Shown one piece after another: positions 35,867 through 44,092 of a DNA stretch of 64,000 nt; position 1 is the first letter of the stretch; each line of letters begins with the position of its first letter. Below the pieces are notes generated by a model that saw only the letters and a program-made list of their open reading frames with translations, was not told the origin of the DNA and did no database searches. A program made the translations under genes and the position numbers. The DNA comes from Ignavibacteria bacterium RIFOXYC2_FULL_35_21 (GTDB taxonomy: Bacteria > Bacteroidota > Ignavibacteria > Kapaibacteriales > UBA2268), in contig MHAY01000001.1 of assembly GCA_001804705.1 (NCBI GenBank), positions 1-64,000 on the forward strand, read 5' to 3'.

Positions 35867-37366
35867 TTATTCAAAACCTGACGAAATACTATCTTCAGGA
35901 ATAGTTCTCATGCGTGTGCCTGCCGGTTTGGCATTGGATACGGAAAAAACCATTTCGCTTATGTAAGCAAAAGCATCTACCTGGTCATCGTGTGTCCCGT
36001 TTGGGAATTGCTCCAGCTCATCCTCGAAATCCATGAGCCAGGGTGCATTTTCCCTGAAATAAACAATATGGCTTTCGAGCTTTGTTGCCATTGGCAATGC
36101 TCTCGTAACTTTTTTCCCTTTTGGTTTTAATGCAACAATCGGAAATCCTTTCCTCAAAAGCATCTGCACAAGCATTATCTGGTACTGGGTGCTTTCGATA
36201 CCGAGTGATAAAGGATTCCACCTGTTGAAAATCTGCTCTACGAGTGCGGGATGGTCGGCGCCTGAAAATCTTTCGCGGATGATGTCATATATAAGCACTT
36301 CATTATCCTGAGTTACTTTGAATATAATTGCGGCAGTGAAATCGGCTGTTTCCTTGTCGCTGACTGCAAGGTCAATCGTTGAGTATGTTCTGCAATTGCT
36401 CTCACTGCAAAGTTTTTGCTCACCCTCACTTTTTTTCAGAATGCAGGTTGTTCCGTCAGTTGTAAAATACCTGAAATTTGTTTTTTTGAAAATGCCGCTA
36501 CCTTCCGGCGATGGAGACTGCTGATACAGAGCCGAGAACCAGTAAGACCCGATTGAATTTTTTATTGACTCCAGCTTTTTGAGAGGGAATCTCTTTTCCC
36601 AGAGTGCTTCGCCGGGGTTTCTGCCGAGCATGTCGTTTTCTTCTGCAATCGCAGGGAGGTTCAGTATAGTCCAGTCGTCGAACTCGGCATTGGGCTTGAA
36701 CTTTTCTGCCTCTGCCTGGCTGATAAGCCTGCCGCACAAATCATCCTGGTGCCAGCGTGTCATGATGACAACTATAATGCCATTCGGCTCGAGCCTTGTC
36801 AGTGCAGTTGATGTGAACCAGTCCCAGATGTTATCGCGTATGGTTTTTGAGTGGGCTTCTTCGTCATTTTTGATTGGGTCGTCAATGATTAGCAGGTCTG
36901 CACCTTTTCCTGTGATGGGCCCTCCCGCACCGACAGTGTTCATATTCCCTTCTGCATTGATGAACGGATAAACGGGCGACAGCTCGAAAGCGGCGGCTGA
37001 AGCGACATCGGGATTGATTTTTATTCCGAAATAATCTTCTCCGAATTCTGTAATGAGGGATTTTACCTTGCGTCCCCAGCTTACAGCAAAGCTCGCACTG
37101 TAAGATACGAGGATTACCCTGTGATTAGGGTTTCTACCGAGATACCATGCAGGGAAATATTTTGAAATCAACTCGGATTTACCATGCCTCGGCGGCATGT
37201 TCACAATCAATTTGTTTATTTTTCTTTGAGAGAGAGCCATCAGTTGTTTGTCAATCGCTTTGATATGTGCGGGATATGTCCATTTGCCGCGTGAACTGTG
37301 GTGTGCAAACCAGCCGGGTGATAAAATCCTGAAGCTGTCGAGAAATTCTAATTCTTTCTTATCCAT
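35867..37366 (-). CDS. Phage terminase large subunit, orphan
   Basis: DNA-packaging motor protein normally acting at the phage portal. ATPase: Walker A NMPPRHGKSEL (~57-67), Walker B LLIIDDPIKN, motif III-like VIMTRWHQDDLCGRL. RNase H-like nuclease: TIDLAVSDKETADFTAAI, a middle acidic region, and final THDDQVDAFAYI. All key acidic residues seem intact and the length (499) is normal. Yet no small terminase, portal, capsid or integrase lies within the window: the nearest genes are a toxin-antitoxin pair and a cytochrome complex. More GC-rich than its flanks, but so are several house-keeping genes here. May be a prophage remnant, part of a gene-transfer-agent-like set, or domesticated. Confidence 0.88.
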   Translation of the reverse strand: MDKKELEFLDSFRILSPGWFAHHSSRGKWTYPAHIKAIDKQLMALSQRKINKLIVNMPPRHGKSELISKYFPAWYLGRNPNHRVILVSYSASFAVSWGRKVKSLITEFGEDYFGIKINPDVASAAAFELSPVYPFINAEGNMNTVGAGGPITGKGADLLIIDDPIKNDEEAHSKTIRDNIWDWFTSTALTRLEPNGIIVVIMTRWHQDDLCGRLISQAEAEKFKPNAEFDDWTILNLPAIAEENDMLGRNPGEALWEKRFPLKKLESIKNSIGSYWFSALYQQSPSPEGSGIFKKTNFRYFTTDGTTCILKKSEGEQKLCSESNCRTYSTIDLAVSDKETADFTAAIIFKVTQDNEVLIYDIIRERFSGADHPALVEQIFNRWNPLSLGIESTQYQIMLVQMLLRKGFPIVALKPKGKKVTRALPMATKLESHIVYFRENAPWLMDFEDELEQFPNGTHDDQVDAFAYISEMVFSVSNAKPAGTRMRTIPEDSISSGFE

Positions 37367-37488
37367 ATTCTACTACCGTTAATAAAATAATTGCGATTTA
37401 GTGATTGGAATTGATATAAAAATAAAACGGTTTTAAAACGGTTTTTAAAAAAAATTGATAATGCAAAATGCAGAATGCAAAATGTAAG

Positions 37489-37508
37489 GGCAGGCATATG
37501 TGTCTGCC
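37489..37508. repeat. GGCAGGCATATGTGTCTGCC hairpin
   Basis: Arms GGCAG/CTGCC around GCATATGTGT. It resembles the GGACAGA/TCTGTCC element at 41302-41321 and belongs to the same general class of REP-like palindromes. Confidence 0.55.
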
Positions 37509-37666
37509 TATAAATAATACCACAACAATAATTGATTTTGAAAATTAGAAATAGAAAATTGAATAACAAATTAATCCGGGAGGGATTACAAATTTGTTAC
37601 ATGATATTTACCGCTCCCACACATATTTAACCCAGATTATTCAATAGAAATTGATATGGTATAATT

Positions 37667-37702
37667 TAATGTCATGCTGAGCGAAGTCGAAGCATGACAT
37701 TA
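37667..37702. repeat. Long hairpin TAATGTCATGCT...AGCATGACATTA
   Basis: Arms of 12 nt (TAATGTCATGCT / AGCATGACATTA) enclose GAGCGAAGTCGA, a core clearly related to GAGCCTGTCGA of the 14230 repeat. It is therefore a diverged member of that family with extended complementary arms. Confidence 0.7.
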
Positions 37703-37889
37703 TTAAGATTATTTTTCATTTTTAATGAATAATTTGGGTTTAAAGGATGGTGTATGAATATTGTGTCTTTTATAATTCCTTATTATTATTAAATTTAGGG
37801 CATTTTCTAATACCTCAATAGTCTAAAATATATGTTAATTATATGTAATTTCTAACTCTATAATATTCAACAAGAAAACTCTAATTCAT

Positions 37890-39764
37890 TTATGGAACAA
37901 CAACCCATTTATTCTCTTTTTTCTCTTGAAAAAGTTTTTTATCTTTTTTAAAAATACCAAAATTTTTATGACAATTCGAACATTGAGCTAAGTTGGGTTT
38001 CGATTTAAATAGAATGGTGTCGGATTTTAATCTATCCTTATGGCATTTTATACATAGTGAATGCATTGCATCGGTATAAGACAGAGTTTTGTAGGTTGAT
38101 AGTTTCTTTATTCTGGAGTCAGCCGGAATGATATTATTATGGCAGTCTTTACAAATTCGAGTTGCTTTTTTATTGGAGAATTTGAAATTCATTCCCTTAC
38201 TGACAGATTTGTTATGGCATTTGAAGCAGTCAAGATTAGCTCCGCTGGAAGAAGAATGCCAATCATGCCGGAAAGCATCCCCTGTCAAATACATATCATC
38301 ATGACATTCGTAACATCCGGTAGCTTTATCATCGGGTTTATTTATATGGTGACAGTAGCCGCAGGTAACACCGAGCTTTTGATGATTGGCATGAGCGAAA
38401 ACAACATTATATCCATCCCTGTTACCATCAATTAACAGGGTATCTGCTCCGCGTGCTTTTGTAACAGGTGATTTCTCGAAACCACTGCTGTGAATCTCCC
38501 CGCCTGAAATAAGAGCAAAAGTTAAACCGAATGCTATAATAAAAGCAAAAGAGAATTTTGTTCTGTTCACTATCGGATTAGAACCCAAATATACTTTGAA
38601 GGAATCGAATCTTGGCGTTCTATTAACATTACTTTGAACAATTGGAAATTCTTCCCACACTTTGAAATTCTCAACAAAAAAGAAGAAAATAAGCATTGCT
38701 GCAGACACCACTCCAGCCGAAATGGAAAATTCCATCAATGATGGAAAATAAAAGGAACCAATTTCAGTTAAATTATTAAGATGAGTTATTCCTCCTACAT
38801 TGAGCCTGTTAAATACGACTCCAACAACACCTATAAAAGCCCCAAAATAAAGGATAGAAATTTTTATTTTTTTAATTGGTAAAGAAAATATAATTAATGG
38901 GATAATGCATGATAGCAGAATCTCAATCCAGAACAGGGACATTCCCCAACTAAAACTAAAAAGGAATGAACCAGCACCACGAATAATAATATCAGCAAAT
39001 CTTACCAATAAATATAAGAACAGCATATATGAAGCATATTTCTTGATTTTTTCGAGGATATGTATTTCCTGCTCCCTCCTGTATAAGTAGCTTGAAGTCA
39101 TGCTTTCCACCATTACCATCATAAATCCAAGGCATATTGCAGATAGAAAGAAAATTATTGGTATTATTGGTGAATACCATAATGGGTGAAGCCTGTAAGG
39201 CATTGCCAGGAACAGGCTGCCAAGCGAGGATTGATGTAATGTTGACAGCATTATTCCAAGAATTACGAGGGGAATTCTGATTTTAAAAAGAAATCCGTGT
39301 ATGATTGACAGCAATTTTATGTTCGGATATTTTTCAAGAACAACAGGAGTAAATTCAAGGGTTAGAACCGTAAGATAAAGCATGACGCACCAGCCAACCT
39401 CAAATAATGGTGAGTGAGGATTCCAATAAATTATCATGTGCCAGATGTTCCAGGGTAATCCCAAATCGAACAGTAAACCAACAGCAACTGCAACATATCC
39501 GAGAAATGCAGTCAGAATAGCAGCTCTTGCAATCGGATGTAATACTTTTTTCCCGAAAATATAATTAAAAGCAGCAATGACAAAGCCCCCTCCTGCAAGC
39601 GCTACTCCTCCCATAACATCAAAGCCAATCCAAAAACCCCAAGGAGTGTTATCTGTCAAATTAGTAGTAGCGCCAAGGCCAAAAATAAAACGTGTTATTG
39701 CTACTGCACCCGCAATTCCGAGTATTGCCCAAAGAATTAATTTCGCTTTATTTATCCTGTCCAT
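37890..39764 (-). CDS. NrfD-like quinone-interacting membrane subunit fused to a six-heme cytochrome c domain
   Basis: Start set at ATG 39764: AGAGG lies 6 nt before it but touches ATG 39770. Residues ~1-395 have about ten TMs of the NrfD/HmcC/DsrP family (GFWIGFDVMGGVALAGGGFVI, GLPWNIWHMIIYWNPHSPLFEVGWCVMLY, LSTLHQSSLGSLFLAMP). A further TM (~408-425) leads to a C-terminal periplasmic domain with six CxxCH heme sites: CGYCH (Cys468), CYECH, CFKCH, CKDCH, CIKCH and CSNCH. In Hmc/Dsr complexes the NrfD and cytochrome (DsrJ/HmcA) parts are separate proteins; here they are one. Last gene of the redox operon, overlapping the Fe-S gene. Heme loading should need the Ccm system (CcmB at 13.5 kb). 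Confidence 0.88.
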   Translation of the reverse strand: MDRINKAKLILWAILGIAGAVAITRFIFGLGATTNLTDNTPWGFWIGFDVMGGVALAGGGFVIAAFNYIFGKKVLHPIARAAILTAFLGYVAVAVGLLFDLGLPWNIWHMIIYWNPHSPLFEVGWCVMLYLTVLTLEFTPVVLEKYPNIKLLSIIHGFLFKIRIPLVILGIMLSTLHQSSLGSLFLAMPYRLHPLWYSPIIPIIFFLSAICLGFMMVMVESMTSSYLYRREQEIHILEKIKKYASYMLFLYLLVRFADIIIRGAGSFLFSFSWGMSLFWIEILLSCIIPLIIFSLPIKKIKISILYFGAFIGVVGVVFNRLNVGGITHLNNLTEIGSFYFPSLMEFSISAGVVSAAMLIFFFFVENFKVWEEFPIVQSNVNRTPRFDSFKVYLGSNPIVNRTKFSFAFIIAFGLTFALISGGEIHSSGFEKSPVTKARGADTLLIDGNRDGYNVVFAHANHQKLGVTCGYCHHINKPDDKATGCYECHDDMYLTGDAFRHDWHSSSSGANLDCFKCHNKSVSKGMNFKFSNKKATRICKDCHNNIIPADSRIKKLSTYKTLSYTDAMHSLCIKCHKDRLKSDTILFKSKPNLAQCSNCHKNFGIFKKDKKLFQEKKENKWVVVP

Positions 39765-40578
39765 TATCATCCTCTTGTTTTTGATTTTCAGATTGAATCT
39801 CGCTTTGCAATTTATTCCTTCGATTTATAACCCAGTAAATTCCGCTCATAACTGCCCCCATGCCGAGGAAGGCAAATGGAACCGCACCCATAGCCCATTT
39901 TGTTGTGATTGGAATTGCTTCATTAAAATCAGGCATTCCTGCAAGTTCTATTCCTTTTTCAATTCTATTATTGTAGTAAAGCAGAAAATCCAATGGGCAG
40001 TCTTTGGCTGTGATGTATAGAACATTTGTGCCGCCAACTTCATTTTCTCCATAGATAGTATTCAAATATTTATCCGGTTCAGAATTGATTCTTCGTCTTG
40101 CTTCCTTCAGAAGTTCCTCTCTTTCTCCGTAGATAGTAGCACCCGTTGGGCAGGCAGAAGTACAGGCCGGCTGGCTGATTGTACCATCTTTTATTTTGTG
40201 ATAACATAATATGCACTTTTTTATGTAAGGAACCGGCTGAACCCAATCATACCTTGGTATGCCATAAGGGCAAGCCATCATACAATAGCGGCATCCAAGA
40301 CATTTATCACTGTCGTAAACGACAGCACCTGTTTCAGTCTTATGCAATGCACCTACCGGGCATACTGAAACACAGGCAGGTTCAACACAGTGGCGACACT
40401 GCTTCCTTAAATTATACTTGCCATTGTGTAGCACAGATGTCCAGTTGCTTGCCGATAAACCATCATTTTTCTGCCATTCTCTTGGTTTGTCGGGCGGCAG
40501 ATTATTGATTACCTTACACGCCTTAACACATTCGTTGCAACCTATACATTTGGTTATATCAGTTAGAATGGCTTTCAT
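39748..40578 (-). CDS. Four-cluster ferredoxin-like subunit (HmcB/DsrO/HybA type) with C-terminal TM
   Basis: Carries sixteen Cys in four [4Fe-4S] motifs: CIGCNECVKAC, CRHCVEPACVSVCP, CLGCRYCMMACP and CILC...CTSACP. A C-terminal TM (AMGAVPFAFLGMGAVMSGIYWVI, ~229-251) precedes a polar tail. The first motif begins at residue 11, so there is no room for a Tat signal, unlike DsrO; the cluster domain would then be cytoplasmic unless the start is wrong. Transfers electrons between the NrfD-cytochrome and the NarI/HdrD-like module. Start overlaps the upstream gene by 4 nt. Confidence 0.88.
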   Translation of the reverse strand: MKAILTDITKCIGCNECVKACKVINNLPPDKPREWQKNDGLSASNWTSVLHNGKYNLRKQCRHCVEPACVSVCPVGALHKTETGAVVYDSDKCLGCRYCMMACPYGIPRYDWVQPVPYIKKCILCYHKIKDGTISQPACTSACPTGATIYGEREELLKEARRRINSEPDKYLNTIYGENEVGGTNVLYITAKDCPLDFLLYYNNRIEKGIELAGMPDFNEAIPITTKWAMGAVPFAFLGMGAVMSGIYWVINRRNKLQSEIQSENQKQEDDNGQDK

Positions 40579-41282
40579 AATGCTTCACCTTCTTTCCCTA
40601 AATCAATCATAACATTTTCTCCTGCCTCCGGAGGGAACTTCCACGCTCTGGCAGTAATCCACTGGCTCAATGGCAATAGAATGCAATGAGCTATCTTAGT
40701 GAATGGCATAAGAATAAAAATCAGACAACCACTAAGAATGTGTATCAAAATAAAAGCATTATAAACATCCGGATTTACGGTCAGTTGAGCACAAACCAAT
40801 CCGCTGATGAATGGAATGAGCAACAACAGGGGCCATAGATAATCCTGCTTCCTGCTGATAAATCTCGAGGTCTTGCTGCTAATTCTTATTAAAAAGAGTA
40901 ATATTCCTGTTGCAATTGTTATTATTGTCATCCAGTCAGCAAATTGTTTCGATAATGTTAAATTAAGCCAGCTAATACCAATCGAATTTTGAAATAGCAG
41001 TGCGTGGTCAAAAAGAAATATTGGAGTGAATATCAACCCAATATGAAATAATATAGAAACAAACGCATAAAATGGTTTCACCCGAAATGCTCTGACAGGA
41101 AATAAAAAGCCAAAAGTCATTTTTCTTACATATCCTTTGGGAATAGATTTGTCCTGAGCTTTCTTCTTTGCTTCAAACCCGTTAATTAATGATAAACCAA
41201 ATACCCTTAGAAGCCCTAAAATCATAATAGCAAATGAAAATCTAAAAAGAGGGCCCTTCGCAAAATTTAATAATTCTTCCAT
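40575..41282 (-). CDS. Membrane cytochrome b subunit, NarI/DsrM/HmcE-like
   Basis: 235 residues, five to six TMs. Candidate heme-ligand His in FVSILFHIGLIFTP and in the IHILSGCLIFILMPFTKIAH helix, the pairing expected for NarI-type di-heme cytochrome b. With the CCG-type Fe-S protein encoded upstream (42697) it would form a DsrMK/HmcEF-like quinone-thiol module. Overlaps the Fe-S gene by 4 nt (ATGA). The hexaheme and Fe-S subunits follow directly. Confidence 0.82.
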   Translation of the reverse strand: MEELLNFAKGPLFRFSFAIMILGLLRVFGLSLINGFEAKKKAQDKSIPKGYVRKMTFGFLFPVRAFRVKPFYAFVSILFHIGLIFTPIFLFDHALLFQNSIGISWLNLTLSKQFADWMTIITIATGILLFLIRISSKTSRFISRKQDYLWPLLLLIPFISGLVCAQLTVNPDVYNAFILIHILSGCLIFILMPFTKIAHCILLPLSQWITARAWKFPPEAGENVMIDLGKEGEAL

Positions 41283-41301
41283 ATCATACTCTTAAATTAA
41301 A

Positions 41302-41321
41302 GGACAGAACAATATCTGTCC
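41302..41321. repeat. GGACAGA/TCTGTCC palindrome inside the redox operon
   Basis: GGACAGAACAATATCTGTCC fills most of the 39-nt gap between the CGGC gene and the cytochrome b gene. It is a 7-bp stem followed by CCTAC, as in the GGGCAATTC palindromes, so a REP-like element has settled inside the operon; it might attenuate or stabilise the mRNA. Confidence 0.55.
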
Positions 41322-41690
41322 CTACATTCCGAAAATATTTTGAGGCATATAAGGATGCGTACCTTCAATAACCTCAATCCCTGACTTTGCTTTAATTTTA
41401 TTTATTATTATGTCCTTGTAAGGACAATGGTCAATAACACAAGGAGCCACATGAATTTTTGTAGGCTTCTCGTTCAAATGTTTATTCCACAAGCTGAATT
41501 GTGCAAGACGGGTAACAACTATCGCCCCGGGACAATCGCCGCAGTTAAGCAGCCCGATTAGCTCGACATCTTTTTCTTTGTATTGTGCGAATTCACCTTC
41601 CCGCCGATTGAATCCGACAAGGCAGCGGGAACAAGCAATGCAGGCATCGTTCATTGCTTTTTTGCATCCGAAAATCAGGAGCTTTTCCAT
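41322..41690 (-). CDS. CGGC domain protein (small Cys-rich)
   Basis: 122 residues with KLLIFGCKKAMNDACIACSRCLVGFN, LLNCGDCPGAIVVTRLAQF and HVAPCVIDHCPYKD, matching the CGGC domain (putative metal binding). Cytoplasmic, no signal. Found in anaerobes; function unknown. It sits within the redox operon, one base after the DUF6125 gene, so it may deliver metal or sulfur to, or sense the state of, the complex; this is inference from position. Confidence 0.8.
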   Translation of the reverse strand: MEKLLIFGCKKAMNDACIACSRCLVGFNRREGEFAQYKEKDVELIGLLNCGDCPGAIVVTRLAQFSLWNKHLNEKPTKIHVAPCVIDHCPYKDIIINKIKAKSGIEVIEGTHPYMPQNIFGM

Positions 41691-41691
41691 A

Positions 41692-42231
41692 TTATTCCTT
41701 TATTGTAAATTTCCAAATACAATAATTATTATTATCTGTTATTTCCGGTGGGCAGGAAAGACATTCAGTTTCGATTCTTCCGTCAATTGTTTTTGCAAAC
41801 AGGCTGTATTCAACAATGCCGACCGACTTACAGGGAAAATCCTTTAATCCCTTTCTGCGTCTTGCCTCCTGTACGCGGCAAGTCTCAACATAATAAATCA
41901 TACTCTTATTATCGAGAATCTCGATTTTGTCTTTATTAATTGTGGAATACAAGCGAAACCTCAATGCCCGTGCTAATCCTTCAATACCGGAGTTCTTACC
42001 GAGAGATAAAAATTCATTAATACGCTTTGCTTCTACAATGGTGAATTTACGCCATGATTCCCTGTCAATGTTTATTGCTTCATCAATACCATGCTTTTCC
42101 TCGACAGATAAAAACCAGCAACCGTCATGAGCAAGCCAGTTCTTTGCATAGATTTTCAAAAGTTCAAGGAGTTCTTCTTTTGATAAATCATCTATGCTGT
42201 TTGCTTTTGATATTTTATTAGAATCTTCCAT
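41692..42231 (-). CDS. DUF6125 family protein
   Basis: 179 residues. LAHDGCWFLSVEEKHGIDEA, VETCRVQEARRRKGLKDFPCKSVG and IETECLSCPPEI match DUF6125, a family I recall from sulfate reducers and other anaerobes (not searched). Five conserved-looking Cys and a His suggest metal or Fe-S binding. No signal peptide. Start overlaps trmO-like gene by 14 nt. Role unknown; location ties it to the redox complex. Confidence 0.68.
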   Translation of the reverse strand: MEDSNKISKANSIDDLSKEELLELLKIYAKNWLAHDGCWFLSVEEKHGIDEAINIDRESWRKFTIVEAKRINEFLSLGKNSGIEGLARALRFRLYSTINKDKIEILDNKSMIYYVETCRVQEARRRKGLKDFPCKSVGIVEYSLFAKTIDGRIETECLSCPPEITDNNNYCIWKFTIKE

Positions 42232-42700
42232 CGGATTTCATTTCATTTAATTTATTAATATTTTCAGTTAACCAACCGATTTTATACTCATTGTCATAAT
42301 TTTCACATCCGGGAACATAAGGCTTAATATCCAACAATGGAGTTCCATTCACTATATCAACATTTTCAATAATGACGTTGTTATCTTTAACTTCGATTAA
42401 TCTGACGACCGATAGTCCAATCGGATTAGGCCTTGCCGGAGCTCTTGTCGAAAACACTCCTCTTTCAACTTTATCTACGAAGGGTATAACATGAAGAGAG
42501 AATGTTTTTATTAAATGTAGATGATAAATTAAAGTAATATGTGAAAATCCATCCAAATCTTTTAAACCTTCAATAAATTCGTCAAAAATTACAATACGTC
42601 CCCTGATACCGATAGCTGCGGAGGGCTGAATCGGTACCCCCGTCGTTTCCTCAAAAGGTGAATATATAGTTCCAATAGGTTTAAATATTATATCCATCAT
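42218..42700 (-). CDS. TrmO-like SAM-dependent methyltransferase domain protein
   Basis: 160 residues, the single-domain form. PIGTIYSPFEETTGVPIQP, RGVFSTRAPARPNPIGLSVVRL and GTPLLDIKPYVPGCE match the TrmO (YaeB/VirR) family, whose E. coli member methylates t6A37 of tRNA-Thr. The short form lacks the E. coli C-terminal extension. Here it is embedded between HdrD-like and DUF6125 genes with 4- and 14-nt overlaps, so co-translation with a redox complex is likely; a substrate other than tRNA is possible. Confidence 0.88.
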   Translation of the reverse strand: MMDIIFKPIGTIYSPFEETTGVPIQPSAAIGIRGRIVIFDEFIEGLKDLDGFSHITLIYHLHLIKTFSLHVIPFVDKVERGVFSTRAPARPNPIGLSVVRLIEVKDNNVIIENVDIVNGTPLLDIKPYVPGCENYDNEYKIGWLTENINKLNEMKSDGRF

Positions 42701-44073
42701 TTTTCGATAATAATTGCTTTTAATATTAAATCGTGTAATCCGACAAGTTCTCCGTCAACTTTATTATCTTCCATCGTTTCCCGAATCTGCTTTTTGCAAT
42801 TTGCACAGGGTGCTATTACATAATGGGCTCCTGTTCTCCTGATTTGCCCGGCTTTTTTGGCACCTGATACTAAAGTCCTGTACTTTCTAATTTCATCAAT
42901 CGAAACAGTTCCGCCGCCGCCCCCACAGCAATAATTCTCAGTTCTGTTCGGTGTCATTTCGACAAAGTCCTTACAAAAGGCTTTAATTATTTCTCTCGGT
43001 TGCTCTACAATCCATCCCTGGCGGGCAATATTGCATGGGTCATGGTATGTAACCCGCTCAGTAACTTTATTAGGGTCGAGTTTAATTCTGCCTTCTTTAA
43101 GTAATTCATTTGTCAATTCCATTATATTAATTATTTCGGGACAATCACCACCCTGCCAGAAAGTCTTTAGAAATGTAGCACTGCGGCTGGCGTGGCCGCA
43201 CTCACCTATTAAAACTTTCTTAGCTTTCAATCTTTGAGTTTCTTCCTGTATCTTTCTTAATACCCTTCCCAAAACAAGGTCGCTATAAAACAATCCATAA
43301 TTAATAGCATCGAAATATTTTGTACCTATCGTCCAGCTTACTCCGGCAGCATGAAGAACAGCAGCAATACCCATCAATGTATCTGCCTCCATTAAAAAAT
43401 CCGATACAGGAGCAAAGAATATATACTCCGCATTTTCGACATCCAGGGGAAATTTAATATCAACATCCAGCATTTCTTTCAGCTCTTCCTCCAGGAATTC
43501 AATCGAATCCTTCAAAGCAACAAGTGGTATTCCGGAAGTGTTAGCTGTTGCACCTTGCAATTGTTCCCTTGTTGATACTACTAATGCTCTCGGAACAAGA
43601 TTCATTTCTGCCATAATATACCTGGCAAGATGGGTCATCATTCCATGGTCTATGCCGGACGGACATTCAAGAACACACTTACGACAAGCCGTACAGTTCC
43701 AGAAAGAATGTGCCATTTTATCAATGTGTTCCTCTGTAAGTTCAAATCCGCCAAACAGCCGCGCAAACATACTGCTTTCATATGAAAAGTATCGTCTGTA
43801 AACGCTGAGCAACAATTCAGAACGGTAGCAGGGTATATCTCTCAAATCTTTTGTGGTTTGGTAAACATGGCAGCTACTGGCGCATCTTGAGCATTTGGCC
43901 GATACCCGAATGTAATGTTCCAGCGCAGTACGGTAATTGCTATATTCTAATAATGATGCAAAGATATCAAGGAACTGAGAAACTCTGTCCCCTTGGGGAG
44001 GTTTCTCGATAATATATTTCATATCGGGTATTTCTTTGGGTGGGTTATTTTTTGTTATATTATCTTTAAACAT
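42697..44073 (-). CDS. HdrD/DsrK/HmcF-like Fe-S protein with CCG domains
   Basis: 458 residues, cytoplasmic. Two N-terminal [4Fe-4S] motifs: CSRCASSC (Cys61/64/68, with Cys82) and CTACRKCVLECP (Cys127-137). A heterodisulfide-reductase-type catalytic half follows, with IGECGHASRSA, YHDPCNIARQGW, ENYCCGGGGG and APCANCKKQ. The CNxARxG and CCGGGGG strings are what DsrK, TmcB and HmcF share. Expected to reduce a cytoplasmic disulfide or persulfide, or to pass electrons with the membrane cytochrome b subunit. Second gene of the operon; overlaps trmO-like gene by 4 nt. Confidence 0.9.
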   Translation of the reverse strand: MFKDNITKNNPPKEIPDMKYIIEKPPQGDRVSQFLDIFASLLEYSNYRTALEHYIRVSAKCSRCASSCHVYQTTKDLRDIPCYRSELLLSVYRRYFSYESSMFARLFGGFELTEEHIDKMAHSFWNCTACRKCVLECPSGIDHGMMTHLARYIMAEMNLVPRALVVSTREQLQGATANTSGIPLVALKDSIEFLEEELKEMLDVDIKFPLDVENAEYIFFAPVSDFLMEADTLMGIAAVLHAAGVSWTIGTKYFDAINYGLFYSDLVLGRVLRKIQEETQRLKAKKVLIGECGHASRSATFLKTFWQGGDCPEIINIMELTNELLKEGRIKLDPNKVTERVTYHDPCNIARQGWIVEQPREIIKAFCKDFVEMTPNRTENYCCGGGGGTVSIDEIRKYRTLVSGAKKAGQIRRTGAHYVIAPCANCKKQIRETMEDNKVDGELVGLHDLILKAIIIEK

Positions 44074-44092
44074 AATTTACCTTGTCGTTTTA

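Larger units (their letters stand above)
37367..37889. other. 520-nt region of palindromic repeats, no gene
   Basis: Holds AAAACGGTTTTAAAACGG repeats (37425-37450), AATGCAAAATGCAGAATGC repeats, a GGCAG...CTGCC hairpin (37489-37508), a long TGTCATGCTGAG hairpin (37667-37702) and AT-rich sequence. The AACCGTTTT motif also occurs near 18240. No coding potential seen. Confidence 0.5.

Noticed and set aside
33940-37366. Complete prophage spanning the putAbiC, toxin-antitoxin and terminase genes
   Set aside because: Only the terminase is a phage structural/packaging gene; no integrase, portal, capsid, tail or att repeats found.
35867-37366. GC content as proof of horizontal transfer of the terminase
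   Set aside because: Other conserved, evidently native genes (rtcB, PorD-like, DUF1573) look equally GC-richer than the flanks, so composition is not diagnostic here.
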